A DNA stretch of 64,000 bases. It comes from [Clostridium] asparagiforme DSM 15981 (GTDB taxonomy: Bacteria; Bacillota; Clostridia; Lachnospirales; Lachnospiraceae). A program made the position numbers and the translations under genes. The notes beneath the pieces were generated by a model. It did no database searches and had not been told where the DNA came from. It worked only from the letters and a program-made list of their open reading frames with translations. Where the stretch lies: positions 4,154,001-4,218,000 of the forward strand of contig CP102272.1 of NCBI GenBank assembly GCA_025149125.1, written 5' to 3'. Of this stretch, positions 34,322 to 43,394 are shown in pieces; the first letter of the stretch is position 1, and every line of letters begins with the position of its first letter.

Positions 34322-35869
34322 TTATAACCCTCGACATACTTTTTCAACGGCTTTGAAGAATACATCCTCAGAGAATTTTCTTTCGCAAATTTCTCTTGAC
34401 AGAGTAGACTCTTTTTTCCACAATTCCGGGTCAACAGTTAATTTCATCATTGCATGAGCTAAGGAGTCAATATTTCCCGGCTCGATTAAAAATCCATTTT
34501 TATTTTCTTTGACTGCTTCTGCAATGCTACCTACATTAGTGCTTATAATTGGTAAGCCATAAGACATGGCCTCCAATATTGCAATCGGAAGACCTTCATT
34601 ATAAGACGGTAATACAAGTACATCAGCCCTTTTTAGTAAGTCTGGCTTTTGTTCTTTTGTAATCCACCCCAAAAACTCGACATAACTTTGTAGTTCATTT
34701 ATCTTTACATATTCTCGTAAATGTTCTTCCTCTGTCCCAGATCCTGCGATCAACAAACGAAAATTAGATATTTTTTGATTTTTCATCTGCTTCACAGCAT
34801 TTAATAAATCTATAACACCCTTGCGTTGGATAAGTGCTCCCAAAAACAAAAATACTCTTATTTCACTAATTTTCTTAGTTTCAATATTCGGAAGATTAAC
34901 AGCATTATTTATAACAACCACTTTCGCTTTTGGTACAATTTTTAAAACAAAATTTTTCCAGTCTTCACCCAAAACAATACTTGTATCTGCAAGAAAAAAC
35001 AGTTCCTGTATTTGCCTTTTTCTTTTTGCACCTCCACTATTGTAAAAATCTTTAAACTCAGAACCATGTAAGTGAATTATGACTTTTTTTCCGTACTTCT
35101 TACAGAGTTTTGTTACAAAATACTTTCTATAAAAACTACCTTTATAAGACATATGGATATAGATAATGTCAAAAGCATCTTGCTTTATGAATTTCCCCAG
35201 TTTCCTATACGCATTAGTAAAAAATAATGTCTTCTTTACCAGATTTCCTGTGACATGGGTAGCCAAATAAGAAAATCGAAAGTCATCACCCCAATCATGG
35301 TCCATTAACTGGTCAATAACACTATTCATCCCCCCTTTTTCTTTTCGATCCGAGCTGCACATTAAGACTTTTATTTTCTTCTTGCTTTCTGGTTTTCCAC
35401 TAATCAGTGCAACAATTGAATCAATAATAGTTTGCGTATTTGATATATAAGGCTTAACTTCTTTTCCCTTTGCTTCTTTAATAGCTTTGCCAATCTCATT
35501 GCAGTTATAACAAGCGGTAACCATACCCAATTTTTCAAATGCTTGAATCAATTGAATTTGATGATCATCAACAACTTCTTGATATTTTGCTGATCGAGGA
35601 ACTGCAACCACACGTTTTCCCATTTTCACGGCATTCACAATTACTCCTGTACCGCCATGAGTCAGTACAATATCGCAATTGTTCATTCTTTCATTGAAGT
35701 CTTCATGATTCAAGAATCCAACGCTTTTATAGTGCTTTGTTTTATAATTGCTTGATCCTACCTGAGCAAAAACCTCATCGCTAATGTCCCCCTTCTCAAT
35801 CGCTTTATCTACAGCTTCTAACAATCTGTTAAATTGGAAACTTCTTGATCCTGTTGTAATAAATATCAT
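34322..35869 (-). CDS. fusion glycosyltransferase: Alg13-like domain plus GT4 domain
   Basis: A 515-residue protein. Residues 1-150 are an Alg13/EpsF-like GT28 C-terminal domain (MIFITTGSRSFQFNRLLEAVD, then DIVLTHGGTGVIVNAVKMGKRVVAVPR). After a linker, residues 170-510 are a GT-B family 4 enzyme (KGGMNSVIDQL, HLHGSEFKDF, VFLFLGALIQRKGV, and the nucleotide motif ADVLVLPSYNEGLPIAILEAMSYGLPII shown here in part). The ATG at 35869 overlaps the stop of the Alg14-like gene (TGATG). The Alg13 part should pair with that Alg14 protein to add one sugar; the GT4 part would add another, so one polypeptide may do two successive steps. Confidence 0.85.
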   Translation of the reverse strand: MIFITTGSRSFQFNRLLEAVDKAIEKGDISDEVFAQVGSSNYKTKHYKSVGFLNHEDFNERMNNCDIVLTHGGTGVIVNAVKMGKRVVAVPRSAKYQEVVDDHQIQLIQAFEKLGMVTACYNCNEIGKAIKEAKGKEVKPYISNTQTIIDSIVALISGKPESKKKIKVLMCSSDRKEKGGMNSVIDQLMDHDWGDDFRFSYLATHVTGNLVKKTLFFTNAYRKLGKFIKQDAFDIIYIHMSYKGSFYRKYFVTKLCKKYGKKVIIHLHGSEFKDFYNSGGAKRKRQIQELFFLADTSIVLGEDWKNFVLKIVPKAKVVVINNAVNLPNIETKKISEIRVFLFLGALIQRKGVIDLLNAVKQMKNQKISNFRLLIAGSGTEEEHLREYVKINELQSYVEFLGWITKEQKPDLLKRADVLVLPSYNEGLPIAILEAMSYGLPIISTNVGSIAEAVKENKNGFLIEPGNIDSLAHAMMKLTVDPELWKKESTLSREICERKFSEDVFFKAVEKVCRGL

Positions 35870-36339
35870 CAATAAATTCCTCCTTTGCAGATTGCATTTG
35901 GATAAAATTTCTTCATACTTTCCCACTGTACATAAAACTGATCCGCAAACTTGTATGCAATTTTCCCGGAAAGATTAGGTGAATTTATTTTTGCAAACGA
36001 TTCAATATATACAACTTTTCCACCAAAAATCTTTGTCCACACCATTAACGGTACTGCTGCCAACGCTCCAGTAGAAATAATATAGTCTGGCCTATCAGTC
36101 AAAACAATAAAAAAAGACTCTATAATATTTACTAAAAATTTCAAAACAAATGTTTTATCTGTACGATTAATGGAAAAGACATACTTTACCGGTATATCTC
36201 CTGTCTTAACGTCATAACCAATTTTTTCAGTTACAATATAGCCGCTGTATTTTTCAATTAAAGGCTTAAGCATAACCAATTGTTCAAAATGCCCTCCAGA
36301 TGATGATGCCAAACATATCTTTATATTCTTTTCTTTCAT
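35869..36339 (-). CDS. Alg14/PssD-like membrane-anchor glycosyltransferase subunit
   Basis: A 156-residue protein. KICLASSSGGHFEQLVMLKPL at the start, PDYIISTGALAAVPLMVWTKIFGGKVVYIESFA in the middle (parts near residues 86-118) and QFYVQWESMKKFYPNA at the end match Alg14/EpsE-type subunits that recruit an Alg13-like partner to the membrane. The partner is the N-terminal domain of the next gene, coupled by overlap. Together they usually add the second sugar to the lipid-linked first sugar. Confidence 0.88.
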   Translation of the reverse strand: MKEKNIKICLASSSGGHFEQLVMLKPLIEKYSGYIVTEKIGYDVKTGDIPVKYVFSINRTDKTFVLKFLVNIIESFFIVLTDRPDYIISTGALAAVPLMVWTKIFGGKVVYIESFAKINSPNLSGKIAYKFADQFYVQWESMKKFYPNAICKGGIY

Positions 36340-36342
36340 GAA

Positions 36343-37665
36343 TTACAGCCTCCAAAAGCGCATACCAGATGCTTTAAGTTCAGACACTTTATAAAGTCCT
36401 TTTACATCAATCAGCACTTTCTCATTATCATTACCTTCTTTGAACATTGCTTTGATGTCTTTCAAGCTTAAAGACTTAAATTCATTATGTGCTACAGCAA
36501 CGATTACGCAATCTGCATCTTTTACATCTTCCAATTTTGTCAATGTAACACCATATTCACGCATAGCATCATGCTCACTCGCCCACGAATCAACGATAAC
36601 CGGCTCAATGCCATATGTATTCAATTCTTTTATAATATCATCGACCTTACTGTTTCTGGTATCCGGACAATTTTCCTTGAAGGTCAAACCTAGAATTACT
36701 ACTTTCGACTTTTTAGGTGCCTGCCCTGCGGCAATCATCTGCTTTACAGCTGTATCTGCAACATAAGCACCCATCTGGTCGTTTACAATTCGGCCATTCA
36801 AAATAATCTGACTATGGTAACCAAGTTTTTCTGCCTCATAAGTAAAATAATACGGATCGACACCGATGCAATGTCCGCCAACAAGGCCTGGACGGAAGCC
36901 AAGGGCATTCCACTTAGTATTCATGCCATCGACCACCTCATTCGTATCAATGTCCATACGATCGAACACCATTGCCAACTCGTTCATAAATGCAATGTTA
37001 ATATCACGCTGGCTGTTTTCGACTACCTTAACCGCTTCTGCCGTTCTAATATTAGAAACCGGATGAGTACCAACTTCAATTACAATGTCATAGACATTCT
37101 TGATTTCTTCTAAAGATTCCGTATCGCACCCAGAAACAATTTTATGAATATTTTCCAAACGATGCACATTGTCGCCAGGATTGATACGCTCCGGGCTATA
37201 TCCAATCTTAAAGTCTTCACCACACCTAAAACCAGATTCTTTCTCCAGGATGGGAATACATACATCTTCAGTGCATCCAGGATAAACCGTAGACTCATAG
37301 ACAACAATTGCTCCCTTGGTCAGATTGCGTCCTACGATTTCAGATGCACCAATAATAGGTGTTAAGTCCGGAGTATGATCTGTATTTACTGGAGTAGGGA
37401 CAGCAACAATCAGGAATTTTGCTTTCTGAAGCTTGCTTTCATCTGCAGTAAACTCAACAGATGTCGTTTTAATCACTTCATCTCCCACTTCCTTAGTCGG
37501 ATCAATTCCAGATTTGTACAAACTAATTTTCTCTTTATTAAGATCAAATCCAATAACATCTATGTTTTTTTTTGCAAAAGCAACTGCAATAGGCATTCCA
37601 ACATAACCCAGGCCAATCAGAGCGAGTTTTTCATCATGATTAATCAATTTTTCATACAGAGACAT
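36343..37665 (-). CDS. UDP-sugar 6-dehydrogenase (WbpA/TviB/WecC type)
   Basis: A 440-residue UDP-glucose/UDP-HexNAc dehydrogenase-family enzyme. LALIGLGYVGMPIAVAFAKK (residues 14-33) binds NAD; VYESTVYPGCTEDVC and GYSPERINPGD lie in the middle; GLVGGHCIGVDPYYFTY includes the catalytic Cys. The VGGHCIGVDPYY form is that of UDP-N-acetyl-hexosamine dehydrogenases rather than UDP-glucose dehydrogenase, so the product is probably a UDP-HexNAc uronate, an acidic sugar. GGAGG lies 9 bases before the ATG. It is the first gene of the sugar-specific operon. Confidence 0.88.
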   Translation of the reverse strand: MSLYEKLINHDEKLALIGLGYVGMPIAVAFAKKNIDVIGFDLNKEKISLYKSGIDPTKEVGDEVIKTTSVEFTADESKLQKAKFLIVAVPTPVNTDHTPDLTPIIGASEIVGRNLTKGAIVVYESTVYPGCTEDVCIPILEKESGFRCGEDFKIGYSPERINPGDNVHRLENIHKIVSGCDTESLEEIKNVYDIVIEVGTHPVSNIRTAEAVKVVENSQRDINIAFMNELAMVFDRMDIDTNEVVDGMNTKWNALGFRPGLVGGHCIGVDPYYFTYEAEKLGYHSQIILNGRIVNDQMGAYVADTAVKQMIAAGQAPKKSKVVILGLTFKENCPDTRNSKVDDIIKELNTYGIEPVIVDSWASEHDAMREYGVTLTKLEDVKDADCVIVAVAHNEFKSLSLKDIKAMFKEGNDNEKVLIDVKGLYKVSELKASGMRFWRL

Positions 37666-38506
37666 TTTTCTGTTCCTCCAAAATAATATATCGGCTTTTC
37701 AGCCATGAAAATATTAAACATCTATGTACACATCCCGAAGGATAGTATCTCTCTAATCAAGGCCCAGTGTTTCTCACAGCCGCCTAAATATTGTTTCTCA
37801 CTGTCATATCAAATAAGGACAAAATATTGAAACTATACACATTATTTACCATGCCCACTCTCATTTGGTCTTCTCAACTTCTATATTCGACAAAATATTG
37901 ACAAAGCAGTCCACACACACCATGACTCAATATGCTATTACGAAATGAAGTTATCATTCGCTTTGATAGTGTACTCAACACGACTTTGGCGGAGTAAGTG
38001 TAAAACTCATGGATATTAGGTATAATTATCATTTCTGCACGATATTAGGTGAGAAAAATAACTTACCCTCGACCATCCTACTTTATCTGCGGTTTGTTGA
38101 ATAGCTATTGGTCATGATTGCATTAACCATGTAATACACCTTAGCTTTTATAACTTCAGCATCCAGTGTACCATCAAGCCTGATTCCTTATGCTTCAGAT
38201 AATCGATGCCTTCTTTATTTACAATCGAATTATGACACTTATTAAGTATTTTATCTTTATAATTTTACTATAATGATTGACCACATCCCTCCAACAAAGA
38301 GCCTTCAACCAGACCACCACGTAGTCCCCTGCTGCAGGCTCAAGCTATTCTCCTAATCCATTGACCGCTCTTTTGTTTTACTGTACAGCTTTACTCTGAA
38401 GTCCAAACCTATCCCAATAAATTACCGCTCCCCAATATTTCTATAACACTTAATATTGTGAAAATAGCCTATACCAACATCTTCCCTACGCAATTACCCC
38501 TCTCCC
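37666..38506. other. AT-rich 0.84-kb region without genes
   Basis: No supported gene on either strand. It holds the promoter side of the UDP-sugar dehydrogenase operon and probably the end of the WbaP-like transcript. A minus-strand tract around 38120-38220 reads in broken frames and may be a gene remnant. It marks the join between the GC-normal conserved half and the AT-rich variable half of the polysaccharide locus. Confidence 0.5.
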
Positions 38507-39940
38507 TCACATCGCCCCTTTCCTAAACACCACCACTCCCACCGTCTTCACCAAAATCTTCACATCCAACCCCAAACTCCACCCCACAATATACTCCCGA
38601 TCCAACCTCACCACTTCCTCAAAGTCCGTAATATCGCTCCTCCCGCTCACCTGCCACATCCCGGTGATCCCTGGCTTGGTCGCCAGCCTCACCCTATGCC
38701 GTAAATCATACTTCTCCCATTCATCCACCGTCGGCGGCCTGGTCCCCACCAGGCTCATATCCCCTTTCAGCACATTCCAAAACTGCGGAAACTCATCAAT
38801 CGAGTATTTCCGTATAATCCCCCCAATTCCCTTCTCTCCCCCAATAATCCTGGGATCGTTGTCAATCTTGAACATCATCCCGCCCTTCACGCGGTTCTGT
38901 TCCATCAGCTCCTTCTTGCGCTTCTCCGCGTCCATATACATACTGCGGAATTTATACAATTTAAATTTCTTTCCATTTTTCCCCACCCGCACCTGCGAAA
39001 AAAATATCGGTCCGGGGGATTTTATGTAAATACAGGGGGCCACCACGATGTACAGGAGTCCTGTAATCAGACACCCCACCACGCCTCCCACAATATCCAT
39101 GGTCCGCTTCAAAAACGCCTGCTTCCAGCTGGCCATATTGATACTGCTGGTGAGCACCGTGTAAGTGCCGATCCGCTCCACATGGTGTTTTTTTCCGCTT
39201 AACTTGGCTACTTCCACCAGCTTTAAGTGGACCGTCACGCCCATCTCAATAAAGTCGTTGAGCAGCTTCTGGGGCAGCGGTATCTCCTCCGGAAGGTTGA
39301 CAAGAATTTCGTCCACCCACTCCCGGCAGACATACTCGGCCACGGTTTCACCGTTGGCCACCACCGCCACTCCCCTGTAAGTTTTTTCATTATTTTTATC
39401 ATCGTCAATCAGGGCCACCCCTACAACCTGGAAGCCCTCGTAATTGTTGGCGAGTATGTTTTGTACCACGGTGTCCACCATAGTCCTGGAGGTCAGAATC
39501 AAAAGGGATCGTCTCCCCCTCGCTCCCACTCCTCTGGCCTTCAGCCAGCGTTTCCACCCGATTCTGGCGGCGTAGGTGAACCCCAGATAGATCACGCCGG
39601 TCAGCACCAGCGTCAGGCGCGAATAGTTCTCCCCCTTCTGCGTGGCAAACAGATAAAATGCCCCGATGAGAATTACCAGACACACATGTTTTACCGCGCT
39701 CGAAAATTCACGGTAATAGCCCCGCTTCAACACATTTTTAAAGCTCTCGCCAAAAAACGTCACAAATATCTGGATCAGTACGAAGACAAAGGCCATATTG
39801 CAGTAGAGCTGATTCACATAGGGCCATCCAAACCCATGGCGCAGCCAGTAAGCTGCGACGTAGGCCGCCTGCAGACAGATTGCGTCAATCAGGGTGAAGT
39901 CCCAGTGCTTCAGCCAGCCACGATCCGCTTTTCTATACAT
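38507..39940 (-). CDS. undecaprenyl-phosphate sugar-1-phosphate transferase (WbaP/CpsE-like)
   Basis: A 477-residue polyprenyl-phosphate hexose-1-phosphate transferase. Four to five membrane helices fill residues 15-130, a CoA-binding-like soluble domain follows (SLLILTSRTMVDTVVQN), then a membrane helix and the catalytic domain. GPIFFSQVRVGKNGKKFKLYKFRSM (around 330-350) and GDMSLVGTRPP plus TKPGITGMWQVSGRSDI near the end are the family motifs. It starts the repeat unit by placing the first sugar phosphate on undecaprenyl phosphate at the inner face of the membrane. It ends the conserved cps operon. Confidence 0.92.
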   Translation of the reverse strand: MYRKADRGWLKHWDFTLIDAICLQAAYVAAYWLRHGFGWPYVNQLYCNMAFVFVLIQIFVTFFGESFKNVLKRGYYREFSSAVKHVCLVILIGAFYLFATQKGENYSRLTLVLTGVIYLGFTYAARIGWKRWLKARGVGARGRRSLLILTSRTMVDTVVQNILANNYEGFQVVGVALIDDDKNNEKTYRGVAVVANGETVAEYVCREWVDEILVNLPEEIPLPQKLLNDFIEMGVTVHLKLVEVAKLSGKKHHVERIGTYTVLTSSINMASWKQAFLKRTMDIVGGVVGCLITGLLYIVVAPCIYIKSPGPIFFSQVRVGKNGKKFKLYKFRSMYMDAEKRKKELMEQNRVKGGMMFKIDNDPRIIGGEKGIGGIIRKYSIDEFPQFWNVLKGDMSLVGTRPPTVDEWEKYDLRHRVRLATKPGITGMWQVSGRSDITDFEEVVRLDREYIVGWSLGLDVKILVKTVGVVVFRKGAM

Positions 39941-40059
39941 TTTTCCTCACTACCCTTTTTCTCTCCCGTAAAACGCTCCCACATACCGAGAAACCAAAGG
40001 GAGACCTCAAGGCCCCCTCTGGCCCTCTGCGCATCTGCGCCGATGTCAAATTCTTGTAA

Positions 40060-40749
40060 TTACTTCTTGTAAACCACAGAAAGTGTGCCGGAACCGGGGA
40101 TGTTCACCGCCACGGTCTTGGTAACCGGATCTACTTTCAGTGCGGGAAGCAGAGTCCACTGTCCCGTAACGTTGTTGTAGAACAGAACTTCCACATTGGT
40201 CAGTCCCTCTACCAGGTTCGGCACATACAGAGATACCTCTGCCGCCGTGTCCTTGACCGCTCCGGTGGCCGCATCCTTGGTCACGATTGCATGGGTGCCG
40301 GTCAGCGCATTGTAACCGCTCACGTCCACGCCCTGAATGACCTCGCTTAAGGCCTTTCCGGCGTTGATATCGTTGATCGCAGCTACAACGTTCTCCGGAA
40401 GTCCCGCGGTAGCGGATCCCGGATCCTTTGCGAATCCGATGGCGATATCGCCTACAACCGCCTCGCCCTTGGAGTTAACCGTTACCGGTACTCCGGTTGT
40501 GGTTACGGTGTCCACGGCCACGCCGATGGTGCTTCCGTTGGGTGCGGCACTGGTGGTCGCTCCGGTGGTCTTGACGCCGGTGGAAGACACCGTAACGGTG
40601 CTCTCGGACTTGGTGCTGCTTGTGGTTGTGGTGGTGGTCGCTGAGCTTCCGCCGTCATCACTGGATGAACTGCTGGATGCGAATACACACATCGGCTGGG
40701 AAGCCAGAGCCGCCGCCAGGATTAAAGCAGCAACGCTTTTCTTTTTCAT
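40060..40749 (-). CDS. secreted Ser/Thr-rich protein of unknown function
   Basis: A 229-residue protein. Residues 1-25 are a signal peptide (MKKKSVAALILAAALASQPMC... cleaved after VFA). Residues 25-75 are a Ser/Thr/Asp-rich stretch (S-runs, T-runs, STKSES), then a beta-rich domain to the C-terminal VNIPGSGTLSVVYKK. No anchor motif or membrane segment follows. The place between the LCP gene and the initiating transferase suggests a role in surface-glycan export or attachment; the family is unknown to me. The Ser/Thr stretch could be glycosylated (inference). Confidence 0.7.
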   Translation of the reverse strand: MKKKSVAALILAAALASQPMCVFASSSSSSDDGGSSATTTTTTSSTKSESTVTVSSTGVKTTGATTSAAPNGSTIGVAVDTVTTTGVPVTVNSKGEAVVGDIAIGFAKDPGSATAGLPENVVAAINDINAGKALSEVIQGVDVSGYNALTGTHAIVTKDAATGAVKDTAAEVSLYVPNLVEGLTNVEVLFYNNVTGQWTLLPALKVDPVTKTVAVNIPGSGTLSVVYKK

Positions 40750-40817
40750 AGCTTTTCCTCTCCTTTCTACTATGATTATTTATCCAATAAACAGCATAAA
40801 TGCTGGTTATTGCCTCA

Positions 40818-41861
40818 TCACTCGATCTCCCGGTAAAATAAATCCAGGATCACGGGGATCATGGCCTCCTGATCCACATAGAACTCGTCGTAGCGGGCGG
40901 TGGTCACGCCGCTGCCGGGCAGGGTATAGAAATCGCCGGAACCCAGCTGCTGGGTGTTCAACACATCCAGGGCCGCCTTCAGGTACTGGTCTTTTTGCAT
41001 ATCCGTCACCATGTGATCCTGAATGCTGTCCAGCAGGCGGATCAGAATACTGTCGTCCTCCGCTGCTTTTGTCTTGAGGGCGGCGAAAAAGCCCTCCATA
41101 TATTGCTGGTGCCGGTCCATCCGAAACAGGGCCGTGTTATCCTGGTGAATATCCCGGTAGCGCACAAAGGTTTCCGCCTGCTTCCCCTTCAGGGTTACGG
41201 TCTCCCCCAGCTTAAGCTCCGGATCGCGTGTGGCAAGCCCCGGCTCCTCAATGGTCACCGTGACCCCTCCCACGCCGTCGTTGAGCACGGAAATGCTGTC
41301 GGTGTCCACCGCCATATAGTGGTCAATGGTTAAGCCGCCCAAAAGTTCGGATACGGCCTCCACCGTGTACTCACAGCTGAGTTCCCGCCCATCGCCGTAG
41401 GCGTAGGCTAATGTGAGGTGCTGTACGTCCTTGCCCAGCACATTTCCGCTCAGATCCGTCAGCGTGATGCGCGTCATGGTATCCCGGGGAATCATCAGGA
41501 TTTTCACCGTATTTCTGGCGGTGTCCTGGGCCAGCAGAAACAGCCCGTCCGACTGTCCGCCGAAGCCGGTGGTCGTCTTCTCCCCCAGCCCGGAGCGGTC
41601 CACCCCGATGCACAGGATGGCTTTCACATAGGAGTTGCGCCGGTATTTTTTGCCGCCGTATTCGATTACATTTTCTGCCAGAAACTGTTCCGGCTCCTCA
41701 AGGCTGTGCTGCCGGGCGGCGATCTCCGCCTCCTGGGCTTTGCGCTGGCGGTACAGGTGAACCGTGACCCCCGCGGCCCCCGCCAAAAGGACCACGCCCA
41801 ATACCGCGGCGGCAGCCTTAAACCGTTTCCATTTTCGACCGCGGTCATTCATGCCGGTCAC
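40818..41861 (-). CDS. LytR-CpsA-Psr (LCP) family glycopolymer ligase
   Basis: A 347-residue type II membrane protein: a basic cytoplasmic start, one helix at about residues 16-36 (AAAVLGVVLLAGAAGVTV), then the extracytoplasmic LCP domain. ILMIPRDTMTRI (near residue 121) is the central LCP motif with its Arg-Asp; FVRYRDIHQDNTALFRMDRHQQ (near 236) is the second, with Arg residues that hold the pyrophosphate. It would attach the finished polysaccharide to peptidoglycan. Its start overlaps the end of the tyrosine kinase gene by ATGA. Confidence 0.9.
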   Translation of the reverse strand: MTGMNDRGRKWKRFKAAAAVLGVVLLAGAAGVTVHLYRQRKAQEAEIAARQHSLEEPEQFLAENVIEYGGKKYRRNSYVKAILCIGVDRSGLGEKTTTGFGGQSDGLFLLAQDTARNTVKILMIPRDTMTRITLTDLSGNVLGKDVQHLTLAYAYGDGRELSCEYTVEAVSELLGGLTIDHYMAVDTDSISVLNDGVGGVTVTIEEPGLATRDPELKLGETVTLKGKQAETFVRYRDIHQDNTALFRMDRHQQYMEGFFAALKTKAAEDDSILIRLLDSIQDHMVTDMQKDQYLKAALDVLNTQQLGSGDFYTLPGSGVTTARYDEFYVDQEAMIPVILDLFYREIE

Positions 41862-42592
41862 CCTTCCGTAATCTCGCTCTTATCGTATTTTGCGTATTTC
41901 TCGTAGCGGGAGTATTTCCCGTATTTGCCGTAGCGCGTGTAATAGCCGTAGCTGTTATACTCCGGATCGATCTTGTTGAGCACAACGCCCAGAATCCGGC
42001 AGCCGCTCTTCTCCAGCTGGTTTTTGACCCGCTGCTCCAGGCGGTAGCTGACCGCTCCGCTCTCCACCACCATCACCGCCCCGTCGCACTGGCGGGCCAC
42101 GATGGCGCCGTCAATCAGGTTCCCCATGGGGGGCGTGTCGATAATCAGATAGTCGTACTCCTGACGCATCTGCCGAATCAGCGCGCCAAACAGCTCCTCC
42201 TCCAGCAGCTCCGCCGGGTTGGGCGAATAAGGGCCGGAGAAGATCATGTGGAGATTCTCAACGCTGGTGGCATAGCGGATCTCCTCCAGGGGCTTCTGTC
42301 CGCTCAGATACTGGGACAGGCCGCAGACCTCATCCTCCAGCTGATACCGGGATACGAGCACGGACTTTCGGATATCCGCGTCGATTAGCAGCACCCGCTT
42401 GCCGATCTGGGCCAGGGAGGAGGCCAGGGCAAACGCCATATCGCTCTTTCCCTCGTCGGGCAGAGCGCTGGTCATCATAATCACCCGGATGCCGCTCCCG
42501 CAGAACTGGATATTGGTTCTCAGCGTCTTGACCGCTTCATTATAATGGTAATCATCCTTCATGCTCCGGTTCAGAGCAACCGTCTGTCTCAT
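41858..42592 (-). CDS. capsular BY-type tyrosine kinase (CpsD-like)
   Basis: A 244-residue cytoplasmic ATPase/kinase. MMTSALPDEGKSDMAFALA is the Walker A loop, VLLIDADIRKS the A' Walker motif, YDYLIIDTPPMGNLIDG the Walker B. The C-terminal 32 residues hold 11 tyrosines (YNSYGYYTRYGKYGKYSRYEKY), the autophosphorylation cluster of this family. It works with the Wzz-like membrane partner, the next gene upstream, and is reset by the PHP phosphatase. The cycle of phosphorylation regulates polymer length and export. Confidence 0.92.
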   Translation of the reverse strand: MRQTVALNRSMKDDYHYNEAVKTLRTNIQFCGSGIRVIMMTSALPDEGKSDMAFALASSLAQIGKRVLLIDADIRKSVLVSRYQLEDEVCGLSQYLSGQKPLEEIRYATSVENLHMIFSGPYSPNPAELLEEELFGALIRQMRQEYDYLIIDTPPMGNLIDGAIVARQCDGAVMVVESGAVSYRLEQRVKNQLEKSGCRILGVVLNKIDPEYNSYGYYTRYGKYGKYSRYEKYAKYDKSEITEG

Positions 42593-43383
42593 CGGACTTT
42601 TTCCTCCCTTTTCTTCTTCCTGGATCTTCCGGAAGGGGTCTGAGTCTTTTTGCGGGACTTGGAGGACACCATGGCTTCCTTGTCCTCCGGAGTCTCCCCC
42701 TTACGCGCAGGCACAGAGGCCAGAACAGTCAGGCCCAGGTACCGGGTCACATCCTCCTCCGTCCGGACGGTATCGTTTAACACTACCCGCGCCGTGACAA
42801 AACCGCACACCAGCAGCGTGCCCACCAGCCCTCCGATCAGGGCGTTCTTCGTGTTGCTGGGGCTCGTCTTTAAGAGTGGCACCTCGCCGTCCTCAATCAG
42901 CTTGGGCGGCACCATCTCCATGATATCCCCCACGTAATCCGAGGCGGTGGCGGCAACCTTATCCGCAATGGCCTTTGCCATCTGCGGGTCCGGGTCCATC
43001 ACGCTGATGGACAGAATCCGGGTGTCCGCCGGGTTGTCGATGGTGATCTTTTTCTTCAAATCTTTATAGGTAGTGTTCAGCTCCAGCCCCTCGATCACAT
43101 CCTCCAACACAGGGCGGCTGGTCACAATGATCTTGTAGTCCTTTGTCAGCTGGCTTCCGATCTGCAGGTCGGCCAGGGACGTCAGCGTGGTCTCTTTGGA
43201 GAGAATGTACACCATCGCGGTGGACGTGTACTGCGGTGTCAGCACAAACGCGCTGAACGCGCCCGCAGCTCCGGCGCACAAAACCGCCACCCCAAGGATG
43301 ACCCATATTTTTCGTTTCAGTTCCATGAACAGCTCGAAAAGGTCAATCTCAATCTCTTCATTGTCATTCATATACGTTTCCAT
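42589..43383 (-). CDS. Wzz/CpsC-like chain-length regulator and kinase activator
   Basis: A 264-residue membrane protein with two helices: residues 28-50 (IWVILGVAVLCAGAAGAFSAF) and about 190-212 (ALIGGLVGTLLVCGFV). The extracellular loop between them contains ETTLTSLADLQIGSQLTKDYKII, and LSISVMDPDPQMAKAIADKVA is the usual second-half signature. The C-terminal basic tail (KSRKKTQTPSGRSRKKKR) is cytoplasmic and probably binds the kinase. The start could be residue 1 or 5. It overlaps the kinase gene by 4 bases. Confidence 0.88.
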   Translation of the reverse strand: METYMNDNEEIEIDLFELFMELKRKIWVILGVAVLCAGAAGAFSAFVLTPQYTSTAMVYILSKETTLTSLADLQIGSQLTKDYKIIVTSRPVLEDVIEGLELNTTYKDLKKKITIDNPADTRILSISVMDPDPQMAKAIADKVAATASDYVGDIMEMVPPKLIEDGEVPLLKTSPSNTKNALIGGLVGTLLVCGFVTARVVLNDTVRTEEDVTRYLGLTVLASVPARKGETPEDKEAMVSSKSRKKTQTPSGRSRKKKREEKVR

Positions 43384-43394
43384 CTCTTATGTAC

